Positions 8,913-16,365 of a stretch of DNA of 64,000 nucleotides are shown piece after piece. The translations under genes were made by a program, and so were the position numbers. Every line of letters begins with the position of its first letter. Position 1 is the first letter of the stretch. The stretch lies in contig JBKQMG010000064.1 of assembly GCA_052146815.1 (NCBI GenBank), positions 1-64,000 of the forward strand, given 5' to 3'. The notes under the pieces were generated by a model. That model ran no database searches. It was not told the origin of the DNA and worked only from the letters and a program-made list of their open reading frames with translations. Origin of the DNA: DATJZH01 sp052146815. Its GTDB lineage: Bacteria; Actinomycetota; Actinomycetes; Streptosporangiales; Streptosporangiaceae.

Positions 8913-9986
8913 GTGCGGCCTCTGCATGAGACCCCGCAGCGGCATGAGTGGGAGCGCCCCGGCGCCTACGCCGTCGTCCCCGGCGTGCACCGCATTCCGC
9001 TGCCGCTGCCGAACGACGGCCTGCGCGCGGTCAACGTCTACGCGATCGAGGACGGCGACCGGCTCGTCCTGATCGACTCGGGCTGGGCGCTGGAGGAGTC
9101 CCGTCAGCAGCTCGAGACCGCGCTGGCCTCGATCGGCTACGACCTCGGCGGTGTGAAGCGGTTCCTGGTCACGCACGCGCACCGCGACCACTACACGCAG
9201 GCCACCGTGGTCCGCCGGCTCTTCGGGACCCGGGTCGCGCTCGGCCTCGGCGAGGCCCCGACACTGGCGGTGATCCAGTCACCGGAAGGCCCGATGCCGC
9301 CGCTGCTCGAACGGCTCGCGGCCGCCGGCGCGCCCGAGCTGGTCGATCAGCTCCGCAGCGCGGCGCCGCCGCGCGACCCCGCCGACCGCGAGATGTGGGC
9401 CGACCCGGACGAGTGGCTGCACGGCGGGATGAGACTGCAACTCGAGCACCGGACCCTCGACGTCATCGCCACGCCCGGGCACACCAGGGGGCACGTCGTC
9501 TTCCGCGATTCCGCCGCCCGCCTGCTGTTCGCCGGCGATCACGTTCTCCCGCACATCACCCCGTCGATCGGATTCGAGTCCGCGCCGACGGCGCGGGCCC
9601 TCACGGACTACCTCGCCTCCCTGGAGGTGGTCGCCGGCCTCGGCGACAGCATGCTGCTGCCTGCCCACGGACCGGTCCAGCCGACCACGTCGGGACGGAT
9701 CGCCGAGCTGATGGAGCACCACCGGGTGCGGCTGGAGGCCACGCTCGAGGCCGTCCAGGGCGGGGCGGCGACCGGCCTCGAGGTGGCGGCAAGGCTGCCG
9801 TGGACGAGCCGGGAACGGGCGTTCGCCGACCTGGACATCTTCAACCAGATGCTCGCCATCAACGAGACCGTCGCGCACCTCGAGGTCCTGGTCGAGCAGC
9901 GACTCGTGCGGGCGCGGGAGCACGACGGCGTGCCGCACTACACCGCAGGCCCCGTGGACGGCGAGACCATCGGGACGTTCGGCTAG
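8913..9986 (+). CDS. MBL-fold metallo-hydrolase
   Basis: The protein has 357 residues. The binuclear zinc signature THAHRDHYTQ has its first His at residue 88, and other ligands follow in ATPGHTRGHVVF and LFAGDHVLPHI. After the roughly 230-residue beta-lactamase-type domain comes a C-terminal helical region with a winged-helix-like segment (TGLEVAARLPWTS and HLEVLVEQRLVRARE), as in LACTB2-type and related thioester-acting MBL proteins. The GTG start lies three bases after the upstream aminotransferase stop, implying co-transcription and a shared pathway. A thioesterase or esterase function is plausible but not proven. Confidence 0.85.
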   Translation: MRPLHETPQRHEWERPGAYAVVPGVHRIPLPLPNDGLRAVNVYAIEDGDRLVLIDSGWALEESRQQLETALASIGYDLGGVKRFLVTHAHRDHYTQATVVRRLFGTRVALGLGEAPTLAVIQSPEGPMPPLLERLAAAGAPELVDQLRSAAPPRDPADREMWADPDEWLHGGMRLQLEHRTLDVIATPGHTRGHVVFRDSAARLLFAGDHVLPHITPSIGFESAPTARALTDYLASLEVVAGLGDSMLLPAHGPVQPTTSGRIAELMEHHRVRLEATLEAVQGGAATGLEVAARLPWTSRERAFADLDIFNQMLAINETVAHLEVLVEQRLVRAREHDGVPHYTAGPVDGETIGTFG

Positions 9987-10057
9987 CAGGCCGGCTGGCC
10001 TGTGCCGCCGCCCGCAGAGGGAGCCGCGCCCGTCCGCGGCGGAAGGGCGGTGCCGCG

Positions 10058-10543
10058 ATGCGCATCGAGCCGATGACCGCCGGGCACGCACCGCAGGTGC
10101 TCGCCATCTACCAGGCGGGGATCGACGAGGGAGACGCCACGTTCGAGACGCTGGCGCCGGGCTGGGCGCAGTTCAGTGCCGCCCGGCTGCCGGATCATCG
10201 TTATGTGGCCATCGGTTCCGCCGGGGCGGTGGCCGGCTGGGTCGCGGCGGCGGCGGCCTCGGACCGGCGGGTATACGCCGGCGTGGTCGAGCACTCGGTG
10301 TACGTGCATCCCGCCGCCCGCGGCCAGGGGGCAGCGCGCCGCCTGCTGACCGCTCTCATCAGCTCGACCGAGGCCGCGGGAATCTGGACGAACCAGGCCG
10401 GGATCTTTCCCGAGAACACCGTCAGCATCACGCTGCACGAGAAAGCCGGCTTTCGCGTCGTGGGCACCCGCGAGCGCATCGGCCGCCACCACGGGCGCTG
10501 GCGCGACGTTACGCTCCTCGAGCGCCGCAGCCCGCTTATCTGA
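10058..10543 (+). CDS. GNAT acetyltransferase, phosphinothricin/methionine sulfoximine type
   Basis: The protein has 161 residues, typical of the PAT/MddA/YwnH group. It begins MRIEPMTAGHAPQVLAIYQA, then has GIDEGDATFET, the substrate-loop signature of this group. The acetyl-CoA pyrophosphate loop is VHPAARGQGAARRLL, and the C-terminal FPENTVSITLHEKAGFRVVG is diagnostic. The family acetylates the amino group of phosphinothricin, methionine sulfoximine or similar amino acids. GGCGGAAGGGCGG precedes the ATG. It is 71 bases after the metallo-hydrolase gene, probably on the same transcript or its own. Confidence 0.88.
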   Translation: MRIEPMTAGHAPQVLAIYQAGIDEGDATFETLAPGWAQFSAARLPDHRYVAIGSAGAVAGWVAAAAASDRRVYAGVVEHSVYVHPAARGQGAARRLLTALISSTEAAGIWTNQAGIFPENTVSITLHEKAGFRVVGTRERIGRHHGRWRDVTLLERRSPLI

Positions 10544-10555
10544 CCCGGCGGGAGA

Positions 10556-11150
10556 TCATGGCCGGCCGCGGCCGGCCGCGTCGGCCAGCAGGCGGGCGAG
10601 CGCATCCAGGGCCGGCTCGAACGCATGCGCGGCGGGGGTCGCGTACCCGACGATCAGCCCGGCCGGGTGCGGCCCTGACCCGGTCCAGTGGTCCGCGAGT
10701 CCCTCGACGGCGACGCGGCGCTCGCGTGCCAGGGCGACGATCTCCGCTTTGCCAGGGCCGCCGGACGGCAGTTCGACCAGCGCGTGCAGGCCGGCCGCGA
10801 TTCCGCGCACGATAACGGCGGGCGCCTGCTGCCGCAGGACCTGCGGGCGGCAAGGGAGCCGGCCAGCACGCTGAGCGCATGGGTGCAGCCGGAGCAGCCC
10901 ACGATCTGGTCAGGGGAGGCCGACACGCCGCGGACCCGGCCGAGATACGCGGCCAGTGCCTGGCGCAGCGCCAGCGCGCCGCGCGGGTCGCCGTAGCCGA
11001 GCACCTCGTTCGGGCACGAGGCGAGCACCCGCCGGGTGGCGGTGAGCCAGGCGGCGCGCGGGAACCCTGAAATGTCGGGCTTGCCGGGCGTGAAGTCCCA
11101 GGCCGGCGGGTCAGCGGCCGCGACGCCGGCCGGGCGGGCGGGCGGCCCTC
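10556..11150 (-). pseudogene. MocR/PdxR-type regulator relic with internal deletion and lost HTH
   Basis: Two minus-strand fragments of one GntR/MocR protein are visible in different frames. The upstream one (about 11150-10850) reads WDFTPGKPDISGFPRAAWLT, then NEVLGYGDPRGALALRQALA and IVGCSGCTHALSVLAGSL: the linker and start of the aminotransferase domain. The downstream one (10840-10556) reads VIVRGIAAGLHALVELPSGG and HPAGLIVGYATPAAHAFEPA, the C-terminal end. Roughly 190 residues in between, including the PLP lysine region, are missing. The winged-helix N-terminus is also gone; the sequence runs into the next relic at about 11150-11190. It can neither bind DNA nor PLP. An intact paralogue lies at 11604-13004. 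Confidence 0.8.
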
Positions 11151-11191
11151 GCCGGCGGCGGCCAGCGCGGCGACCCTGGTGCCCGAGCCCT

Positions 11192-11569
11192 GGCGCGCCG
11201 CTGGAGCGGCCGCTGCAGAGACTGGTGCGGATCCGGGCCTCCCAGGTCAACGGCTGCGCCGGCTGCCTGGACATGCGCACGCTGGACGCCCGCTCGATCG
11301 GCGAGTCCGAGCAGCGCATCTACGCGCTGCCGGCCTGGCGCGAGGCGCCGTTCTTCACCGCCAGGGAGCGGGCCGCCCTGGCCCTGACCGAGGCCGTCAC
11401 GCTGGTGCACGACGGCCATGTGCCCGACGACGTCTGCGCCGCTGCCGCGGCCGAGTTCGGCGCCGCCGAGCTGTCGGCCCTGGTCTGGCTGATCATCGTG
11501 ATCAACGCCTGGAACCGGGTGGGTATCACGGCCCGGCTCACCGCGGGCGAGCACGACCCGTCAGCATGA
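11192..11569 (+). pseudogene. carboxymuconolactone decarboxylase/AhpD-like protein, N-terminus lost
   Basis: The frame encodes LERPLQRLVRIRASQVNGCA, then GCLDMRTLDAR: the CMD/AhpD active-site motif with the CxxC pair (Cys-Ala-Gly-Cys). It continues YALPAWREAPFFTARERAAL and LSALVWLIIVINAWNRVGIT, to a normal C-terminus. The first 25 to 35 residues of the family (the helix before LxxLVRIRAS) are absent, and no suitable start with a ribosome binding site exists. Upstream sequence instead belongs to the opposite-strand MocR relic. The family reduces peroxides or acts as an antioxidant alkylhydroperoxidase. A GTG or CTG start could still yield a shortened protein, but function is doubtful. Confidence 0.75.
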
Positions 11570-11603
11570 GCCTGGCGGCGAAGGCGGGCTTGCGGCGGCG
11601 CCG

Positions 11604-13004
11604 TCACCCGGCGGCGCCGCCGAGGACATCGGCGAGTATGTCCACGGCCCGCAGCAGCGCGGGGATCTCGGCCGCGGCGTAGGACAGCCGCAGGTAGCTG
11701 GCGGGCGGCTCGCCCGGGAAGGAGCCGCGGCCCGGACTGACGGCCAGGCCGCGCGCCAGCGCGGCCGTGGCCACGTCGGCGTCGGAGCGGCTGTCGGGCA
11801 GCCGCAGCCACAGGTGGATGCCGCCGCCGGGGATCATGTCGAGGTCACTGCCGGGCAGTCGCGCGGCGATGGCGCCGGCCAGTGCGTCGCGCCGTTCCCG
11901 CAGTACCCGCCGGACGCTGCCGAGATGGCGGGACCAGCCGGGCGCGGTCAGCACGTCCACGGCGATCTGCTGCAGCACCGGCGCCACGAACAGGTCATCG
12001 CTGATCCGGCCGCGGCGCAGCCGGGCCAGCACCGGGCCTCGTGCGGCCAGCCCGGCCACCCGCAGTCCCGCCGCGACCGGCTTGGACAGCGAGCGCAGGT
12101 AGATGACGTGCCCGTCGTCATCGGCGCTGGCCAGCGGCGGCGGGGACGGCGGCCCGAGGTCGAAGTCGCGCATCCAGTCATCCTCGATCAGGAATGCGCC
12201 GCCGCGCGCGACGGCGTCCAGGACGGGCCCGCGGCGGTCCGCAGCGAGCACGGTGCCGGCCGGATTGGCGTACCTCGGCTGCAGGTAGACCAGCCGCGAG
12301 CCGGTGCGGGCCAGCGCGTCGGCCAGCGCGTCGGGCAGCACCCCGTGCCGGTCGCCGGGCACCGGGACCAGCACCAGGCCGGCCGCACGCGCAGCGGCGA
12401 GGGCCCCGACGTAGGTCGGCGACTCCACGATGACTGGCGCGCCCGGCGCGCAGATGTGCCGGAAGGCGGCTGACAGCGCCGCCTGGCCGCCCGGCGTGAT
12501 GAGCACGTTCTGCTCGGTCAGCGAGCCGCCGGTCTCGGCCGCGAAATGGCCTCGCAGCTCAGGCAGTCCCTGCGACGGCAGCCGGCTCCAGCCCTGCGGC
12601 CGCCGCGCCGCCCGGGCCGCTGCCGCCGCCAGCAGGCCGAGCGGCTGCAGTCGCTCGTCAAGGAATCCGCTCGCCAGCGGCAGCGTGCCCGGCGGCGCGG
12701 GATCGACCAGGCGCTCCAGGTCGGGCCCGAGGCCCGCGCGGCTGCCGAGCGCCAGGGTCTGCCAGGACACGTCCGGCGCCGCGGCAACCGTCCGCCGCCG
12801 CGCGGTGTAGGTACCGCTTCCCGGCCGGGTGACCACCAGACCGCGCCGGGTCAGGTCGGCGAGCATCCGCCGCACCGTCGCCGGGCTGAGCCGGTAGCGC
12901 CGCTGCAGGTCGCGGTAGGACGGAAGCCTGCTTTCCGCGGGCAGGGACTCGATCAGCTGCTCGAGCCCGGCCCTTGCCGACGGCCAACTGCTATTATCAT
13001 CCAT
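11604..13004 (-). CDS. MocR-type GntR-HTH/aminotransferase-fold regulator
   Basis: A 466-residue two-domain regulator. Residues about 5-70 form a GntR winged helix: SRLPSYRDLQRRYRLSPATV, then RRMLADLTRRGLVVTRPGSG. A linker follows, and from about residue 100 there is a class I aminotransferase fold: VLITPGGQAALSAAF, VESPTYVGALAAARAAG, YLQPRYANPAGTVL, FLIEDDWMRDFDL and LRSLSKPVAAGLRVAG, with Lys308 as PLP lysine. MocR proteins sense PLP or amino compounds and control neighbouring genes. The start ATG (13004-13002) overlaps by two bases the start of the divergent EamA transporter at 13003, which is its obvious target. Unlike the relic at 10556-11150 it is complete. Confidence 0.92.
   Translation of the reverse strand: MDDNSSWPSARAGLEQLIESLPAESRLPSYRDLQRRYRLSPATVRRMLADLTRRGLVVTRPGSGTYTARRRTVAAAPDVSWQTLALGSRAGLGPDLERLVDPAPPGTLPLASGFLDERLQPLGLLAAAAARAARRPQGWSRLPSQGLPELRGHFAAETGGSLTEQNVLITPGGQAALSAAFRHICAPGAPVIVESPTYVGALAAARAAGLVLVPVPGDRHGVLPDALADALARTGSRLVYLQPRYANPAGTVLAADRRGPVLDAVARGGAFLIEDDWMRDFDLGPPSPPPLASADDDGHVIYLRSLSKPVAAGLRVAGLAARGPVLARLRRGRISDDLFVAPVLQQIAVDVLTAPGWSRHLGSVRRVLRERRDALAGAIAARLPGSDLDMIPGGGIHLWLRLPDSRSDADVATAALARGLAVSPGRGSFPGEPPASYLRLSYAAAEIPALLRAVDILADVLGGAAG
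12992..12997 (+). promoter_or_regulatory. -10 element TATTAT for leaderless EamA transcript
   Basis: TATTAT ends 5 bases before the ATG at 13003, and no Shine-Dalgarno sequence is present. Transcription would start at or within a base or two of the A of the ATG. The element lies inside the first codons of the divergent MocR gene. Confidence 0.6.
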
Positions 13005-14016
13005 GAGAGCCAATAGAAGCACTTCTGTCGCCGTCAGGAAAGCGGCGCCCCTGCTGCTGGGCGCGCTCGGCGTCGTCTGCTTCAGCGTGACCTTGCCGGC
13101 CACCACTGCCGCCGAGACCTCGTTCAGCCCGCTGGTCGTCGGCGTGGGCCGGTCGGTGATCGCGGCGGCCCTGGCCGTATGCGTGCTGGCCGCCCGGCGC
13201 CAGCCGCTGCTCCCGCCGCGCGCGGTGCTTCCCCGGATGCTTGTCGTCGCCGCCACCGTCGGCATCGGATTCGGGCTGCTGTCGGCACTGGCCCTGCACC
13301 AGGTCGACAGCGTGCACGGCGCGGTGCTCACCGGGCTTATCCCGGCCGCCACGGCGGGCATGGCCGTGCTGCGGGCCGGCGAGCGGCCCCGGCCGGCATA
13401 CTGGGCCGCCCTCGCGCTGGGCCTGGCCGTCGTGATCGCCTTCGCGGTGATCGAGGGCGGCGGCCGGCTGCGGGCCGGTGACGTCCTGCTGCTGGCCGCC
13501 ATCGCGGCGGCAGGCGCCGGCTACGCCGAGGGCGGGACGCTGGCCAGGGTGTACGGGGGCTGGCGGGTCATCTGCTGGGCGGTGCTGCTCGCGCTGCCCG
13601 TGACCCTGCCGGTCACCGTGATCGCGGCGGTGGCGGCGCCGCCGCGGCACGTCACCCTGCCGGCGGTCGCCGGGCTGTGCTACGTCGGCATCGTCTCGGT
13701 GTGCCTGGGCTTCTTCGCCTGGTACCAGGGCCTGGCCCGCGGCGGCGTCGCCCGGGTCGGCCGGCTGCAGCTGGCCCAGCCGGCCCTGACCCTGGGCTGG
13801 TCTGCGCTGCTGCTGAGCGAGCCTGTCAGCTGGCTCAGCGCTGTGGCCGCGGCCGCGGTGATCGCCGCCACCGCCGTCGGGCGCAACGCGCGCGTGGATG
13901 CCCGCGGTGCCTCCCCGCGGCGTGGTGTTGCGCCTGCCGCAGCGCCGGTGCCGCGACAGGCGCAGGCCGGTACGTGCACCGCCGCGCCGCTCAGCGAGGC
14001 GGACCGGGCCCGGTAG
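13003..14016 (+). CDS. EamA/DMT-family transporter
   Basis: The 337-residue product has about ten hydrophobic segments in two repeated halves (EamA domains roughly at residues 15-140 and 150-285), as expected for drug/metabolite transporters such as RhtA or YddG. The second half contains YVGIVSVCLGFFAWYQGLAR and RVGRLQLAQPALTLGWSALL, the typical end of EamA. A Pro/Ala/Arg-rich tail of about 50 residues with no motif follows. The ATG at 13003 shares two bases with the divergent MocR start, and TATTAT is 5 bases upstream, so the message is probably leaderless. Pairing with MocR suggests regulated export of an amino acid or vitamin-related compound. Confidence 0.88.
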   Translation: MRANRSTSVAVRKAAPLLLGALGVVCFSVTLPATTAAETSFSPLVVGVGRSVIAAALAVCVLAARRQPLLPPRAVLPRMLVVAATVGIGFGLLSALALHQVDSVHGAVLTGLIPAATAGMAVLRAGERPRPAYWAALALGLAVVIAFAVIEGGGRLRAGDVLLLAAIAAAGAGYAEGGTLARVYGGWRVICWAVLLALPVTLPVTVIAAVAAPPRHVTLPAVAGLCYVGIVSVCLGFFAWYQGLARGGVARVGRLQLAQPALTLGWSALLLSEPVSWLSAVAAAAVIAATAVGRNARVDARGASPRRGVAPAAAPVPRQAQAGTCTAAPLSEADRAR

Positions 14017-14029
14017 CAGCCCCGGCGGT

Positions 14030-14035
14030 TATCGT
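14030..14035 (+). promoter_or_regulatory. -10 element TATCGT for leaderless LigD-polymerase transcript
   Basis: TATCGT ends 6 bases before the ATG at 14042, with no purine-rich ribosome binding site. It matches TANNNT. Confidence 0.4.
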
Positions 14036-14041
14036 GGTCGC

Positions 14042-15439
14042 ATGCCGGATCGCAAGGAGATCCTCCAGGTCGCCGGGCGCGAGGTGCCGGTCAGCAACCC
14101 GGACAAGGTCTACTTTCCGCAGGCGGGTCACACCAAGCTGGATCTGGTGCGCTACTACCTGAGCGTGGCCGACGGGGCGCTGCGCGGCGTGGGCGGCCGC
14201 CCGATGGTGCTGAAGCGGTTCGTGCACGGCGCCGACGGCGAGGCGTTCTTCCAGAAACGGGCACCAGCGTCGCGGCCCGGCTGGATCCAGACGACAACCC
14301 TGAGCTTTCCCTCCGGCCGGGTTGCCGAGGAGGTCGTCGTCACCGATGCGGCGCAGCTGACCTGGGTCGTGAACCTGGGCTGCATCGACCTGAACCCGCA
14401 TCCGGTGCGCGCCGGCGACCTTGATCACCCCGACGAGCTCAGGGTCGATCTCGACCCGGTGCCGGGCGTGGACTGGGCGCAGATCGTTCGGGTGGCCCTG
14501 GTGTCCCGCGAGGTGCTGAGCGATTTCGGGCTGGCGGGCTGGCCCAAGACGTCCGGGTCACGCGGCATGCACATCTACTGCCGGATCGAGCCGCACTGGA
14601 CGTTTGCCGAGGTGCGCACCGCGGCTGTCGCACTGGCCAGGGAAATCGAGCGCCGCGCACCTGGTGACGCGACCTCGCGGTGGTGGAAGGAAGAACGCCA
14701 CGGCGTCTTCGTCGACTACAACCAGAACGCCAAGGACCGCACGGTCGCCTCGGCCTACTCGGTGCGGCCGACGCCCGACGCCAGGGTCTCCGCCCCGCTG
14801 AGCTGGGACGAGGTGCCGGGCTGCCGGCCCGAGGCCTTCACCCTCGACACGATGCCCGCGCGGTTCGCCGACCTGGGCGACCTGTGGGAGGGCATGGACG
14901 CGGCCGCGGGATCGCTGACGTCGCTGCTGGAGCTCGCCGCCCGGCAGAAAGCCGACGGCGCGCCGGACGCGCCGTGGCCGCCGCACTTCAGCAAGCAGGA
15001 CGGCGAGCCGCGCAGGGTCCAGCCGTCGAGGCGCCGGGCACCGGCGGAGGGCGAAGTCCGACGTCCGCAGGCGGCCCAGGGAGCGAGCCGCACCCCCGCG
15101 GCGCAGGAACCCGGCCGTGAGCCGGCGGCTGCCCCGCCGGCGACAAGCGGGCCGGCCGGCCGCCGGCGCAGTTCCATGCCGCTGATCGAGGTGGCGCGCG
15201 CCGCCAGCAAGGCCGACGCGATGGCGGCCCTGGAACGCTGGAAGGAACGCCATCCCGGCGCGTGGGCGATGCTCGAGCCGTCCGATGTCCTGGTCGACGC
15301 CATGCGAGGCAGGTACTCAACCTGGACGAGGATCCGGCTCAATCTCCGCAACGTGCCTGCGGCGCAGCGTCCGCCGCAGGAGCCGCTGGAGGTCGACTAT
15401 GACCCCTGGGCCGGCGCTGGCGGCCGCCCGGCGGGCTGA
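14042..15439 (+). CDS. stand-alone LigD-type DNA primase/polymerase domain protein
   Basis: The 465-residue protein belongs to the archaeo-eukaryotic primase-like polymerases of the bacterial NHEJ ligase D family. Signatures: NPDKVYFPQAGHTKLDLVRY at the N-terminus; catalytic DLDP with Asp136 and Asp138; GSRGMHIYCRIEPHWTF; VFVDYNQNAKDRTVASAYSV. The polymerase domain covers residues 1-300. A charged linker (about 320-380) and a conserved C-terminal segment (LIEVARAASKADAMAALERW, then GRYSTWTRIRLNLRNVP) follow. No ligase or nuclease domain and no Ku gene is nearby, so it resembles the free-standing PolD proteins of mycobacteria, which fill gaps and add ribonucleotides at breaks. No SD, but a leaderless-type -10 element is present. 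Confidence 0.9.
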   Translation: MPDRKEILQVAGREVPVSNPDKVYFPQAGHTKLDLVRYYLSVADGALRGVGGRPMVLKRFVHGADGEAFFQKRAPASRPGWIQTTTLSFPSGRVAEEVVVTDAAQLTWVVNLGCIDLNPHPVRAGDLDHPDELRVDLDPVPGVDWAQIVRVALVSREVLSDFGLAGWPKTSGSRGMHIYCRIEPHWTFAEVRTAAVALAREIERRAPGDATSRWWKEERHGVFVDYNQNAKDRTVASAYSVRPTPDARVSAPLSWDEVPGCRPEAFTLDTMPARFADLGDLWEGMDAAAGSLTSLLELAARQKADGAPDAPWPPHFSKQDGEPRRVQPSRRRAPAEGEVRRPQAAQGASRTPAAQEPGREPAAAPPATSGPAGRRRSSMPLIEVARAASKADAMAALERWKERHPGAWAMLEPSDVLVDAMRGRYSTWTRIRLNLRNVPAAQRPPQEPLEVDYDPWAGAGGRPAG

Positions 15440-15588
15440 CCGGCGCCCTCACCTGCGGCCTCAGACGGCGAGATCGGCGACTGCCCGGCTCGCCGCCCTG
15501 CGCTCAACGGGACATGGCAACCCGGGCCGGGCCACCGGGCAGTGCCAGCTGGCAGGGCAGCGGGGCAGGGCGGTGCCCGCGGGCCGGC

Positions 15589-16326
15589 TCACGTCCGGCG
15601 GAACTTCAGCAGGAACTCCAGCTCGCCGTGGTTCTGCGTGGTGATCACCGTGCCGAAGCCCGGATTGGGGATGTCCCAGTTCGCGAACAGCACCGGGATC
15701 GACCCGGATACCTCGATGCCGGACGCCGCCCGCTCGGCGCTGAGGGTGAAGGTGACCGGCCGGGTGTGACCGTGCAGGGTGAGCTCACCCGCCGCGGCGT
15801 AGGTCCTGATGACGCCGGAGGCGGGCAGCGCGCCGAGCGGCACGGGGCGGGTCAGGGCAAAGGTGCCGGTCGGGTACGCCGAGGTGTCCATGATCCGGCC
15901 GCGGAACTGGACGTCCCGCTGGCTCTGGTCGCTCCTGATCGTCGCCATCTGGACCGTGAACCGGCCGCTGGTGACCTCGGCGCCCTTAATGGTCATGTCC
16001 CCGGCGACGCTGCTCGAACGGCCGACGGCAATGTTGTCCTGGCCGAACAGCACCTCCTTGACCCGGTAGCCGACGACGGAGCCGGACCCGATCTGCCACC
16101 GGCCTGCCACGGAGGAGGCAGCGGCGACCGCTCCGGCTGCTCCCCCGTTCCCGGCACCTGAGGTGCTCGCCCCGGCGCTGGCCGCCGCGTGCAGGCTGAG
16201 CGGCGCGGGGGCCGGTCCCTCGATGAAATGGATGTAGACGAAGGTCCCGCCGGCGATCAGCACGGCCACGGCGACGACCAGGGCCGCCAGCCGCGCGGCC
16301 CAGCGGCGCGAAGTAGCTCGTGCCAA
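15589..16326 (-). CDS. membrane-anchored YceI family protein
   Basis: A 245-residue protein with an N-terminal membrane anchor (AALVVAVAVLIAGGTFVYIH, residues about 13-33), a Gly/Ala/Ser linker, and then a YceI lipocalin-like domain from about residue 75: GRWQIGSGSVVGYRVKEVLF, then DMTIKGAEVTSGRFTVQM, LTLHGHTRPVTFTL and FANWDIPNPGFGT. YceI barrels bind isoprenoid or other amphiphilic lipids. The TTG at 16326 is chosen because GAAGGAG lies 7 bases upstream and no ATG or GTG fits. A second, soluble YceI protein is encoded at 22584. The anchor suggests the barrel faces the cell exterior. Confidence 0.85.
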   Translation of the reverse strand: MARATSRRWAARLAALVVAVAVLIAGGTFVYIHFIEGPAPAPLSLHAAASAGASTSGAGNGGAAGAVAAASSVAGRWQIGSGSVVGYRVKEVLFGQDNIAVGRSSSVAGDMTIKGAEVTSGRFTVQMATIRSDQSQRDVQFRGRIMDTSAYPTGTFALTRPVPLGALPASGVIRTYAAAGELTLHGHTRPVTFTLSAERAASGIEVSGSIPVLFANWDIPNPGFGTVITTQNHGELEFLLKFRRT

Positions 16327-16365
16327 GAAGGGACTCCTTCTATGCCGTGATCAGCTGAACGCTGG

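Noticed and set aside
7503..9191. A 562-codon open frame on the minus strand
   Set aside because: Antisense to the class III aminotransferase and MBL gene; no family signature, composition typical of shadow frames.
10559..10580. GGCCGGCCGCGGCCGGCC palindrome as a terminator
   Set aside because: It is inside the C-terminal coding part of the MocR relic and such GGCC runs are expected by chance at this base composition.
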